This document shows, piece after piece, positions 1 through 7,481 of a DNA stretch of 33,079 bases. A program made the position numbers and the translations under genes. Below the pieces are notes generated by a model, which had not been told where the DNA came from, made no database searches, and saw only the letters and a program-made list of their open reading frames with translations. The stretch's first letter is position 1, and each line of letters opens with the position of its first letter. The DNA is from Rhodospirillales bacterium Ga0074136 (GTDB lineage: Bacteria > Pseudomonadota > Alphaproteobacteria > Acetobacterales > Acetobacteraceae): NCBI GenBank assembly GCA_001464375.1, contig LNEW01000197.1:1-33079 (forward strand). Direction: 5' to 3'.

Positions 1-645
1 GCCACCGCGCAGCGCCCGCCTGCCGCCGCCCCGGTGGTGCGACCACCAACCCGCCCGGATGGCCGCCCGCCAGGCGCGGCCGCGCGCCCGGCCCCGCGCG
101 GCCGCACTGCCGCCGGCGCCGCTGGCGCAGCCGGGGCCGCCGGTGCCGCCCGCCCGCCGGAACCCACCCCCGCGCCCGCCCCGGCGCCCGAACCGCAACC
201 GGCGATCGGGTCGGTCACGAACCTGCCGCTGCCGCGCTTCGCCGCCCTGCGGTCGGACGAGGTGAACCTGCGCGCCGGCCCGGGCACGCGTTTCCCGATC
301 GAATGGACTTACCAGCGCCGCGAATTGCCGGTCGAGATCACTCGGGAATTCGAGCTCTGGCGCCGCATCCGCGATCCCGAGGGCACCGAGGGCTGGGTTC
401 ACCAATCCACCCTGATGGGCCGGCGCAGCGCCATCGTCCGCGGCGCGCCGGCCAGCGAGACGGCGTTGCGCCGCCGGCCGGAAGCGGATTCGCCGCCTGT
501 CGCACGGCTGCGCCCCGGCGTGGTGGTGCGCCTGCGCCAATGCGAACCGCGCAGCCCCTGGTGCGAGGCGCAGTCCGGCGATTACCGCGGCTATATCCTG
601 CGGTCCGAGGTCTGGGGCGTGTCCGCCGATGAGGAAGTGAAGTAG
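1..645 (+). CDS. SH3-domain (SH3b-like) protein, 5' end outside window
   Basis: The frame is open to the first base, so the gene almost certainly starts upstream; the earliest start visible inside is a GTG at 34. The first ~70 residues seen are low-complexity Ala/Pro/Gly/Arg sequence with AGA and PAPAPA stretches, which looks like a linker. An SH3-like fold follows: DEVNLRAGPGTRFP is the classic opening of bacterial SH3 domains, and GWVHQSTLMGRR closes the first domain. A second, weaker SH3-like half ends with GYILRSEVWGV. Such proteins in alphaproteobacteria are usually exported or periplasmic and may bind peptidoglycan; that role is family knowledge, not shown here. A signal peptide, if present, lies outside the window. 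Confidence 0.75.
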   Translation, partial: ATAQRPPAAAPVVRPPTRPDGRPPGAAARPAPRGRTAAGAAGAAGAAGAARPPEPTPAPAPAPEPQPAIGSVTNLPLPRFAALRSDEVNLRAGPGTRFPIEWTYQRRELPVEITREFELWRRIRDPEGTEGWVHQSTLMGRRSAIVRGAPASETALRRRPEADSPPVARLRPGVVVRLRQCEPRSPWCEAQSGDYRGYILRSEVWGVSADEEVK

Positions 646-651
646 CGGCGC

Positions 652-681
652 TGGACCGCGCGGCGCCAGGCGTCCTACGCT
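652..681 (+). promoter_or_regulatory. possible promoter for the split hydratase genes
   Basis: TGGACC (652-657) and TACGCT (676-681) lie 18 bp apart, weak matches (4/6 and 3/6) to a sigma70 promoter. The start codon at 688 falls about where transcription would begin, and no Shine-Dalgarno sequence precedes it, so a leaderless message is conceivable. This is a by-eye guess in GC-rich DNA. Confidence 0.2.
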
Positions 682-687
682 TCGCCC

Positions 688-981
688 ATGCCAGACGACA
701 TCCCCGTCCCCGCGACCCACGACATGGGCGGCATCGCCCGCTTCCACTGCACGCCGGTCGAACATGACGAAGCACCGCCGGACGCCTTCGGCCGTCAGGT
801 GGACGCGCTGCGCCAGGTGCTGGCGGGCAAGAAGCTGATGACGGTCGACGAACTCCGCCGCGGGATCGAGAGCATCCCGGAGGGCGAGTATTTCGCGCTC
901 GGCTACTATGAACGCTGGCTGCGCTCGATCGCGCTGCTGATGGTCGAGAAAGGCATCGTGGAGAAGGACGTCCTGCCATGA
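688..981 (+). CDS. nitrile hydratase / thiocyanate hydrolase type beta chain, N-terminal half
   Basis: 97 residues matching only the N-terminal half of a nitrile hydratase (NHase) beta subunit. HDMGG at 11-15 corresponds to the HDxGG opening, and YYERW (about residues 73-77) plus LMVEKGI corresponds to the YYERW...LMVEKGI segment. Arg57 in VDELRR aligns, from memory, with the beta Arg (Arg56 in Rhodococcus NHase) that contacts the oxidised cysteines of the metal claw. The stop overlaps the next start by 4 bp (ATGA), so the halves are separate but coupled polypeptides. Thiocyanate hydrolase has the same three-chain layout and gene order (N-half, C-half, alpha-type), but its N-half chain is longer (about 157 residues). 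The NHase activator P14K is also related to this region, but the HDMGG start and the coupled C-half favour a structural subunit. Confidence 0.82.
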   Translation: MPDDIPVPATHDMGGIARFHCTPVEHDEAPPDAFGRQVDALRQVLAGKKLMTVDELRRGIESIPEGEYFALGYYERWLRSIALLMVEKGIVEKDVLP

Positions 982-1289
982 GCGCGCCCGCCCAAGCCGC
1001 CGCGCCCGCCCGCTTCGCCGCCGGCGCGACGGTCCGCGTGAAGGACGACTGGCCGGAGCGCCGCGGCCCCTGCCACATCCGCACGCCGCACTACATCCGC
1101 GGCCGCACCGGCACGGTGGTGCGCCCGCTCGGCGCCTTCCCGAACCCCGAGGACCTGGCCTTCGCCCGCCCGGCGCCGACGCGCACGCTGTACCACGTGC
1201 TGTTCGCGCAGGAACCGCTCTGGCACGAGGGCAAGCCGGGCGACACGGTGATGGTCGAGGTCTTCGAACACTGGCTGGAGGAGGCGTGA
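978..1289 (+). CDS. nitrile hydratase / thiocyanate hydrolase type beta chain, C-terminal half (SH3-like)
   Basis: 103 residues corresponding to the C-terminal SH3-like barrel of the NHase beta subunit, or the alpha chain of thiocyanate hydrolase. RFAAGATVRVKD opens the barrel. HIRTPHYIRGRTGTVV matches the conserved HxRxPxYxRGxxGxI block, in which Arg35 would be the second conserved beta Arg contacting the metal claw. LFAQEPLW and VEVFEHWLEEA match the family's closing strands. Residues 1-10 are an Ala/Pro-rich tail. It overlaps the preceding gene by 4 bp and is followed closely by the alpha-type gene, so the three make one unit. Whether the complex hydrates nitriles or hydrolyses thiocyanate cannot be decided from sequence. 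Confidence 0.82.
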   Translation: MSAPAQAAAPARFAAGATVRVKDDWPERRGPCHIRTPHYIRGRTGTVVRPLGAFPNPEDLAFARPAPTRTLYHVLFAQEPLWHEGKPGDTVMVEVFEHWLEEA

Positions 1290-1291
1290 GC

Positions 1292-1876
1292 ATGGCAGCC
1301 CCACCCCGCGCCGACAGCCTCGCGTTGCTCGACCGCCTGATGGCGGCGCTGCAGGCGAAGGGCGTCGTCACGCCGGCCGAGATCGCCGAGCGTCAGGCCA
1401 ATACCGACAAGGCCAGTCCCGAGACCGGCGCGCGCATGGTCGCCAAGGCCTGGACAGACCCCGCCTATCGCGCGCTGCTGCTGTCCGACGGCAAGGCCGC
1501 CGCCGAGGCGATGGGCGTATCGATGGCCGGCGCACCGCCGCTCGGCGTGCTCGAGAACACGCCGACGCGCCACCACCTGGTGGTCTGCACACTGTGCTCC
1601 TGCTACCCGCGCGCCGTGCTGGGGTATCCGCCCAACTGGTACAAATCCTTCGCCTACCGGTCCCGCGCGGTGCGCGAACCGCGGGCGGTGCTGGCCGAAT
1701 GGGGGCTGAACCTGTCCGACAGCGTGGAGATCCGCGTGGTGGACAGCACCGCGGACTATCGCTGGATGGTGCTGCCGATGCGCCCGGCCGGGACGGAAGG
1801 CTGGGAGGAGGCGCGGCTCGCCGCGCTGGTCACGCGGGATTCCCTGGTGGGGGTGGCGGTGCCGGCTGCGGCGTGA
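1292..1876 (+). CDS. nitrile hydratase alpha / thiocyanate hydrolase gamma type metal subunit
   Basis: The metal-binding subunit. VCTLCSCYPRAVLG carries the C-x-x-C-S-C claw (Cys about 99, 102, 104 from this start) in which two cysteines become sulfinate/sulfenate. Thr in the CTLC position and Tyr after the motif are typical of cobalt-type enzymes; iron types have CSLCSCT. YRSRAVREPRAVLAEWG and RPAGTEGWEEARLAALVTRDSLVGV are standard alpha-subunit blocks. ATG at 1292 was chosen because GGAGGAGG (1277-1284) sits 7 bp upstream; an overlapping GTG at 1286 is too close to that site. No P14K-like activator, cobalt transporter or amidase is visible nearby. The last 47 bp overlap the convergent transglutaminase-like gene. 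Confidence 0.9.
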   Translation: MAAPPRADSLALLDRLMAALQAKGVVTPAEIAERQANTDKASPETGARMVAKAWTDPAYRALLLSDGKAAAEAMGVSMAGAPPLGVLENTPTRHHLVVCTLCSCYPRAVLGYPPNWYKSFAYRSRAVREPRAVLAEWGLNLSDSVEIRVVDSTADYRWMVLPMRPAGTEGWEEARLAALVTRDSLVGVAVPAAA

Positions 1877-2783
1877 CCGGGGCGGCCTCGGCCACGCCCT
1901 CATCGCCCACCCGCACCGTCACATCCACATGCAGACCGGCGAAGTCGTCGGCCTGGCCGATGAACCCGCCGCCCACCGGCACCGCCTGTTCCGGGGTGCG
2001 GGTCGATCCCACGCGGATCAGGTTCTCGCCAGCCACCAGGCCATTGGTCGGGTCGTATTCCACCCAGCCGGCGCCGGGCACATAGACCGAACACCAGGCA
2101 TGGGTCGCACCGCCGCCGACCACGCCCTCGCCGATGCCTGAATCGTACAGGTAGCCGGTGACGAAGCGCGCCGCGAGGCCCAGCGAGCGCACCGCCTCCA
2201 TCATCAGCAGCGTGAAGTCGCGGCAGGCGCCGCGTCCTGATTCGAGCGTCACCACCGGACTGTTGGTGCCCTCCGCGTCGCGGCCTTCGTAGGTGAATTC
2301 GTCGCGGATCGCGCGTGTCATCGCCTCCAGCATCGGCAGCGTGCGCGTCTGGCCGCCATCCATCAGGAAGCGCCGCGCCCAGGCATCGACGCGCCGCTGC
2401 GGGTCCGACAGCAGTCGCACGCGGAAATGCTCGAGGTCGGGCGCTTCCTCCGCCGCGTAGGAAAACGGGAAGATCTCGACCGACGGGTCGAGCGTCGCGA
2501 GCGGCAGCGCCGGCCCGGCGGGGTAATGGGTGAGGTCGAGCGTCGAGATGATCTCGAGATGATCCGTCCGCTCCCCCTGCGACCAGTCGAGCAGGCAGAC
2601 GGAATTGCCGAACACGTCATGCGACCAGCGCGTGGCGTCCGGCGCCGGGCTGATCGACAGGGTCGCGTCGTGCAGGCGCAGGTCGTGGCTGTCGCGCGGG
2701 CGCACCATCAGGCGGTGCTGGGAGAGTGCGACCGGGCTGTTGTACTCGTAGCGGGTCGAGTGGCGGATACGGACGCGAGCCAT
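1830..2783 (-). CDS. transglutaminase-like cysteine protease family protein
   Basis: 317 residues. The N-terminal ~90 residues (RIRHSTRYEYNSPVALSQH...) are the beta-sandwich that precedes many bacterial transglutaminase cores. The core triad is visible: Cys187 in GRGACRDFT, His228 in GGGATHAW and Asp244 in VEYDPTNG. Such proteins are usually cytoplasmic and often sit with alpha-E and ATP-grasp partners, which are absent here. The C-terminal tail is Pro-rich (QPAPPPPPGNPA) and is encoded antisense to the end of the hydratase alpha gene. The molecular substrate is unknown; protease or peptide-ligase-like chemistry is a family inference. Confidence 0.88.
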   Translation of the reverse strand: MARVRIRHSTRYEYNSPVALSQHRLMVRPRDSHDLRLHDATLSISPAPDATRWSHDVFGNSVCLLDWSQGERTDHLEIISTLDLTHYPAGPALPLATLDPSVEIFPFSYAAEEAPDLEHFRVRLLSDPQRRVDAWARRFLMDGGQTRTLPMLEAMTRAIRDEFTYEGRDAEGTNSPVVTLESGRGACRDFTLLMMEAVRSLGLAARFVTGYLYDSGIGEGVVGGGATHAWCSVYVPGAGWVEYDPTNGLVAGENLIRVGSTRTPEQAVPVGGGFIGQADDFAGLHVDVTVRVGDEGVAEAAPVTPQPAPPPPPGNPA

Positions 2784-2870
2784 GCGGCAACCCCTCGGGC
2801 GTGCGGGCGCAGCGGCGCCCGCCCGGCGCGATGCTAGCGCACAAACGCCCGAAGGGTTGCGCCGGCGGCG

Positions 2871-3569
2871 CTAGACCCCGCCGTAGATGAACACCGGCAT
2901 GGGCTGGGTGTCGTCCACCACCGCCCGCACGCCGGGCACGTTCTCGGCGAGCACGCGCAGCGCCTTCTGCACCGCGTCCGACCTGCGGAAGCCGTGGAAG
3001 CTGACGGTGCCGTCCCTGACCTCGACCATGGTGTAGAAGGTGTCGGCCCAGGATTCCTTCTTCATCGCCGCCATCACCGCGCGGCGCACGCGCTCATCGG
3101 ACAGCTCGGCATCCTGGTGCGGCGGTGAGACCAGCGCGCGCAGCAGGTCGGCACGGCTGACGATGCCGCGCAGGCGCTCGCCATCCGTCACCACCACGCG
3201 GCGGATGTTCTGCTTCTCCATCATCTGCGCGATATGCGCCGCGCTCGTGTCGGGCGTGACGGTCACAACCGTTTCGGTCATCAGGTCCCTGGCGGTCACG
3301 CCGTGGGTGCGGGCGAAGCGCTCCGCCTGGCTCGCCGGGTCGGCGAACAGGGACGCGAACCAGGAGGCCGGCTTGTCCTCCTCGCCGGCCAGGCGGCGGA
3401 TCAGGTCGGCTTCCGTGACGATGCCCAGCACCCGGCTGTCCTTGTCCACCACGGGCACCGCCGAGATGCCACGGTCAGACAGCAGCCGCGCCATGGCCAT
3501 GACGGGCGTCTCGGGCGGCACGGTCACCACGTCTGGGGTCATCAGGTCGCGGGCGAGAAGGCCGGTCAT
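2871..3569 (-). CDS. CBS-CBS-BON domain protein
   Basis: 232 residues from the ATG at 3569, chosen because GGAGGAAA lies just upstream; a TTG at 3590 would add seven residues but has no such site. Two CBS repeats are plain: LMTPDVVTVPPETPV...GISAVPVVDKDSRVLGIVTEADL, then LMTETVVTVTPDTSA...IRRVVVTDGERLRGIVSRADLL. CBS pairs usually bind adenine nucleotides. The C-terminal ~75 residues (DERVRRAVMAAM...VEVRDGTVSFHGF...) resemble a BON domain, associated with membrane or lipid contact. There is no signal peptide, so it is probably cytoplasmic. It is divergent from the TRAP binding-protein gene. A stress or energy-sensing role is inferred only. Confidence 0.88.
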   Translation of the reverse strand: MTGLLARDLMTPDVVTVPPETPVMAMARLLSDRGISAVPVVDKDSRVLGIVTEADLIRRLAGEEDKPASWFASLFADPASQAERFARTHGVTARDLMTETVVTVTPDTSAAHIAQMMEKQNIRRVVVTDGERLRGIVSRADLLRALVSPPHQDAELSDERVRRAVMAAMKKESWADTFYTMVEVRDGTVSFHGFRRSDAVQKALRVLAENVPGVRAVVDDTQPMPVFIYGGV

Positions 3570-3713
3570 CGGGATTTCCTCCGGGATCAACGGGCGCAGA
3601 ATGCCGCCCCCGTCGCCGCCGCGCCTTGCGCCAGATCAACGGCCCAGGCTTCAAACTGGGGCGCAGGAAGGCTATTCACACTGCTGCGACCAAGAAATCC
3701 CCAAGGAGGACAC

Positions 3714-4691
3714 ATGTCCGGGATCACCCGACGTCACGTCATTGCCGCCGCGGGCGGCACGCTGGCCCTGCCGGGCCTGGCACGCGCGCAGGCGGCGCAG
3801 CAGCTCGCCATCGCCACCGGCACGACCGGCGGCGTCTATTATCCGCTGGGCGGTGCGCTCGCGAACTACCTCTCGCGCGGCATCCCGGGCATGAGCGCCA
3901 CGGTGGAGGTCACCGGCGGGTCGGTCGCCAACCTCCAGCTGCTTGGCGCCAACCGCGTGGGCATGGTGCTGACCCAGGTGGATGCCGCGGTGGACGCGGT
4001 GCGCGGCAATGACCGCTTCCGCGGCCGGCCGGTGCCGGTGCGCGCGGTGTCGGTGCTGTATACCAACCGCATGCAGGTGGTGACGGTGGCCTCGACCGGC
4101 ATCCGTTCGATGACCGACCTCAAGGGCAAGCGGGTGTCGACCGGCGCGCCGGGCTCGGCGACCGAGATCATGGCGTTCCGCCTGATCGAGGCCGCCGGCA
4201 TCGACCGCGAGAAGGATTTCCGCGCGCGCGAGCGCCTGTCGCCGGCCGAGAGCACCAACGCGATCAAGGATGGCAAGCTCGACGCTTACTTCTTCGTCTC
4301 GGGCGTGCCGACCAGCGCCATCACCGACCTGGGCGCCACGCCCGGCACGCAGCTGGTGATGGTCGACCACGACCAGTACGTGCCCGCCATCGTCGAGAAA
4401 TACGGCCCGGTCTATTTCCCCGAGGTGATCCCGGCCGGCACCTATCCGGGCCAGACCACCCCGAACAGGCAGATGTCGGTCGCGAACATCGTGGCGGTGC
4501 GCGAGGACATGCCCGCCGCGCTGGTCACGCAGATCCTGCAGATCATGTGGGGCAGCCGCGAGGACTGGGCGCGCGTGCATTCCGCCGCGCGCGACTTCAA
4601 CCTGGAAGGCCAGAAGACCGCCGCGGCCGGCGTGCCCTGGCACCCGGCGGCCGAGACCTTCTGGAAGGGCCAGGGCGCGACCCTGGCCTGA
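3714..4691 (+). CDS. TAXI-family TRAP transporter substrate-binding protein
   Basis: 325 residues. The ATG at 3714 follows AAGGAGGA closely; the frame is open far upstream but that stretch is not coding. A Tat-like signal (Arg6-Arg7, then AAAGGTLALPGLARAQA) suggests export to the periplasm. The mature part has TAXI hallmarks: IATGTTGGVYYPLGGALANYL near the start, then TGGSVANLQLL, and GAPGSATEIMAFRLIEAAG in the second lobe. These proteins deliver small organic acids or amino acids to a TRAP permease; the ligand cannot be read from sequence. The permease follows, with a strong stem-loop in between. A possible promoter (TTCAAA 3650-3655, TATTCA 3673-3678, 17-bp spacer) lies in the 144-bp divergent gap to the CBS gene, weakly supported. 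Confidence 0.92.
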   Translation: MSGITRRHVIAAAGGTLALPGLARAQAAQQLAIATGTTGGVYYPLGGALANYLSRGIPGMSATVEVTGGSVANLQLLGANRVGMVLTQVDAAVDAVRGNDRFRGRPVPVRAVSVLYTNRMQVVTVASTGIRSMTDLKGKRVSTGAPGSATEIMAFRLIEAAGIDREKDFRARERLSPAESTNAIKDGKLDAYFFVSGVPTSAITDLGATPGTQLVMVDHDQYVPAIVEKYGPVYFPEVIPAGTYPGQTTPNRQMSVANIVAVREDMPAALVTQILQIMWGSREDWARVHSAARDFNLEGQKTAAAGVPWHPAAETFWKGQGATLA

Positions 4692-4717
4692 GCGGCCGCC
4701 ACTGGAGCACACCATGC

Positions 4718-4743
4718 GGGAGCGGTCCGGCCGGGCCGCTCCC
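4718..4743 (+). terminator. intergenic stem-loop between TRAP binding protein and permease
   Basis: A 26-nt near-perfect inverted repeat with arms GGGAGCGG and CCGCTCCC; the interior also pairs, with one G-T wobble. It lies 26 bp after the binding-protein stop and is followed by GATTTGCATT, which is only weakly T-rich. Stem-loops here often act as partial terminators or 3' end stabilisers that let the binding protein be made in excess of the permease. That role is inferred by position. Confidence 0.55.
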
Positions 4744-4779
4744 GATTTGCATTGACGGCACAGCGCCGGAGCATCGCCC

Positions 4780-6795
4780 GTGACCACCACGCACCACCTC
4801 CCGCCCGAAGCCGCCACCAGCACCCTGGACGACGCCACCGCCGCGCGCCTCGAGGCCCTGATCGAGGAGGAGGAGGGCGCGCAGAACCGCTTCTCCGGTT
4901 GGCTCGGCTACGTCGCTACGGCGCTGGCGCTGGCGATGTCGCTGTTCCACCTGTGGGCGGCCTGGGACATCGTGCCGACCACGACGCTGCGCTTCGTGCA
5001 TGTCGGCTTCGCGCTGGTGCTGGGCTTCGTGCTGTTCCCCGCGCTGCGCCGGTACCGCAACCGGGTGATGCCCTGGGATGTCGCGCTGGCGGCCGCGTCC
5101 ATCTACGTCATCTACTACCTGATCGCCGGCGGGGATGACCTGCAGGACCGCGCCATCTTCCCCGAGCCGATGGACATCGCGGTGGGCTGGATGCTGATCG
5201 CGCTGGTGCTGGAAGCCACGCGCCGCGCCACCGGCCCGGTGATGCCGGCGGTGGCGATCTTCTTCCTGCTGTACGGCTTCTTCGGCAACCACCTGCCCGC
5301 GCCCTGGCAGCACCAGGGCTACGATTCCATCCGCATGATCCCGCATATCTCGATCGGGCTCGATGGCATCTTCGGCACGGCGGTGGATGTGTCCGCCACG
5401 CTGATCGTGCTGTTCACGATCTATGGCGCGATCCTGCAGGCCTCGGGCGCGGGGAAGTTCTTCGTCGACTTCTCCTTCGCGGCCACCGGCGGCAAGGCCG
5501 CGAGCGCGGGTCGCACCGTCGTGCTGTCGTCCTTCCTGCTCGGCGGGCCGTCCGGGTCGGGCGTGGCCACCACCGTCACGCTCGGCACCGTCGCCTGGCC
5601 GATGATGAAGAAGGTCGGCTACCGGCCGGACGATGCGGGCGGGTTGCTGGCGGCCGGCGGGCTCGGCGCCATCATCTCGCCGCCCGTGCTGGGGGCAGCG
5701 GCCTTCCTGATCGCGGAATACCTCAAGATCGGCTACCTGGACGTGCTCAAGATGGCGGTGATCCCGACCATCCTCTACTACGCCTCGCTGCTGTTCATGG
5801 TCGAACTCGACCAGAAGCGCATCCGCGCCGAGCGCGGCGGGATCGACCCCGACGACGGCATGAAGGTCGATCCCATCCCGGTGCTGCTGCGCCGCTACGG
5901 CTTCCACTTCACGTCGCTGATCGCGATCGTGGTGTTCATGGTGTGGGGCTATTCCGCCACGCTGTCGGTGCTCTACGCCATGATCCTGGCGGTGCTGCTG
6001 TCCTTCATCCGGCGCGAAAACGCCCTGTGGCCCCGGCGCCTGGTCGACGCGCTGGCCAATGGCGCAATCCAGGCCGTGGGCATCGCCGCCACCTGTGCGA
6101 GCGCCGGCATCATCGTGGGCGTCATCACGCTGACCGGGCTCGGGCTGAAGTTCAGTGACATCGCCATCCAGGCCGCCGGCGGATCGGTGGTGGTCACCGC
6201 GCTGTACACCGCGCTGATCGTGTGGGTGGTCGGGCTCGCGGTCCCGGTCACCGCGTCCTACATCATCTGCGCTGTCGTCGCCGCGCCGGCGCTGATGAAG
6301 TTGGGCGTGCCGGACTACGCGGCGCACATGTTCGTCTTCTACTACGCGGTGCTGAGCGAGGTCTCCCCGCCCACCGCGCTGTCGCCCTTCGCTGCCGCCG
6401 CGATCACCGGCGCCGGTCCCTACCGCACCACGCTGCAGGCGTGGAAATATACCATGCCGGCCTTCCTGATGCCGTTCGTCTTCGTCACCGACCCCGAGGG
6501 CGTGGGCCTGCTGCTGAACTTCCGCGACGGCATGACCTGGCTGGACGTGGTGTGGCAGACCGTGCTGGCGGCCGGCGGGCTGGCCGCGCTGGCGGCGGCG
6601 GCGCAGGGCTATGGCCGGCGCATGCTGGCTGGGTGGGAGCGCGCCGGCTTCGCATTGGCCGGGCTGCTGATGATCTTCCCCGCGCTGTTGCAGCACGCGG
6701 CATCCGACCTGGTGCCCTATCCGCACCTGGTCGGCATCGCGCTGGCCGCGGTGCTGTTGCTGTGGCAGGGGCGCGGCGTTCAGGCGCGGCAGTAG
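4780..6795 (+). CDS. TRAP transporter permease, fused DctQ-DctM (TAXI type)
   Basis: 671 residues, strongly hydrophobic throughout. It starts with GTG at 4780, with GGAG about 9 bp upstream. The first ~50 residues are polar and cytoplasmic (LEALIEEEEGAQNRF). Roughly four membrane helices then correspond to the small DctQ part, followed by the large multi-helix DctM part. The conserved GGPSGSGVATTVTLG...WPMMKKVGY and GLGAIISPPVLGAAAFL segments and FVFYYAVLSEVSPPTALSPFAAAAI are standard for TAXI-type fused permeases. It pairs with the preceding binding protein as a sodium- or proton-driven uptake system. The C-terminus overlaps the convergent reductase gene by 16 bp. Confidence 0.93.
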   Translation: MTTTHHLPPEAATSTLDDATAARLEALIEEEEGAQNRFSGWLGYVATALALAMSLFHLWAAWDIVPTTTLRFVHVGFALVLGFVLFPALRRYRNRVMPWDVALAAASIYVIYYLIAGGDDLQDRAIFPEPMDIAVGWMLIALVLEATRRATGPVMPAVAIFFLLYGFFGNHLPAPWQHQGYDSIRMIPHISIGLDGIFGTAVDVSATLIVLFTIYGAILQASGAGKFFVDFSFAATGGKAASAGRTVVLSSFLLGGPSGSGVATTVTLGTVAWPMMKKVGYRPDDAGGLLAAGGLGAIISPPVLGAAAFLIAEYLKIGYLDVLKMAVIPTILYYASLLFMVELDQKRIRAERGGIDPDDGMKVDPIPVLLRRYGFHFTSLIAIVVFMVWGYSATLSVLYAMILAVLLSFIRRENALWPRRLVDALANGAIQAVGIAATCASAGIIVGVITLTGLGLKFSDIAIQAAGGSVVVTALYTALIVWVVGLAVPVTASYIICAVVAAPALMKLGVPDYAAHMFVFYYAVLSEVSPPTALSPFAAAAITGAGPYRTTLQAWKYTMPAFLMPFVFVTDPEGVGLLLNFRDGMTWLDVVWQTVLAAGGLAALAAAAQGYGRRMLAGWERAGFALAGLLMIFPALLQHAASDLVPYPHLVGIALAAVLLLWQGRGVQARQ

Positions 6796-7304
6796 GTCAG
6801 CGCCACCACGCCGTTGGGAAAGGGGCGGGCTTCGTTCAGCGCCCAGGCGCTGGGCGGCCCGCCAGCTGCGAAAAGCCGCGGCCCCGCGCCGAGCAGCAGC
6901 GGGATCACGAAGAGTTCCAGGCTGTCCACCAGCCCGCGCGCGAGGCAGTCCTGCGCCAGCGCCGCGCCGCCGAGCAGCCAGATGTCGCCTGGTGTCTCCG
7001 CGCGCAGCCTGGCGAGCATGGCGGCGACATCACCGCCGGCGGCCTCCACCCCCGCCGGAGGATCGCGGTCGAGCGGGCGATGCGTCATCACCGCCACGCG
7101 CTTGCCGGCGTAGGGCCATTCGGGAAAGCCCCGCGCCTGGTCGTAGGTGGCGCGGCCCGTCAGCACCGACCCGACATCCGCGAGGAAACCGTCCATGCCG
7201 TAGTCCTGCGCCTCGAAGGGCGTGAGCCAGCCGACGCCGCCCCACGCATCCGCCAGGCAGCCATCCAGCGAGACGGCGACATAGAGCCGCAGCCGCCCGC
7301 TCAT
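6780..7304 (-). CDS. dihydrofolate reductase / RibD C-terminal family reductase
   Basis: 174 residues. LRLYVAVSLDGCLAD is the usual opening of the DHFR-like/RibD_C family (compare VSLDGxIA), and IWLLGGAALAQDCLARGLVDSLELFVIPLLLGAGPRLF is the conserved NADPH-side block ending in PxLLGxGxRLF. Members reduce pteridine- or riboflavin-precursor-like substrates with NADPH; this standalone branch mostly has no assigned substrate. No clear ribosome site precedes the ATG at 7304. It lies downstream of opgH in the same direction after a 177-bp gap in which I see no convincing gene. Confidence 0.88.
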   Translation of the reverse strand: MSGRLRLYVAVSLDGCLADAWGGVGWLTPFEAQDYGMDGFLADVGSVLTGRATYDQARGFPEWPYAGKRVAVMTHRPLDRDPPAGVEAAGGDVAAMLARLRAETPGDIWLLGGAALAQDCLARGLVDSLELFVIPLLLGAGPRLFAAGGPPSAWALNEARPFPNGVVALTYCRA

Positions 7305-7481
7305 GCGTGCCGCCGCCGCTGCGGATGCGCAGCCGGCGTGGCGCGCGGTGCGGCGGGCGATGGCCGCGCTGCATCGCGCGGCGGCGATGCCCTCAGCAGG
7401 CCGCGGATCGGGTGGCGCCAGTCCATTCGGGCATTCTACACCCGCGCCGCATGCGATGGGCCCAGGCCCACGCGCGTCTAC

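Noticed and set aside
3234-3713. Open frame extending the TAXI binding protein 160 residues upstream
   Set aside because: It lies antisense to the CBS gene, and the ATG at 3714 has an excellent ribosome site followed at once by a signal peptide.
4597-6726. 709-residue minus-strand open frame across the TRAP permease
   Set aside because: Its composition is dominated by His, Arg, Gln and Asp with no domain, as expected for the antisense of a GC-rich membrane protein gene.
7301-7426. 41-residue ORF on the minus strand overlapping the reductase start by ATGA
   Set aside because: The product is only Arg/Ala/Pro/His low-complexity sequence and there is no ribosome site; it is likely a by-product of high GC.
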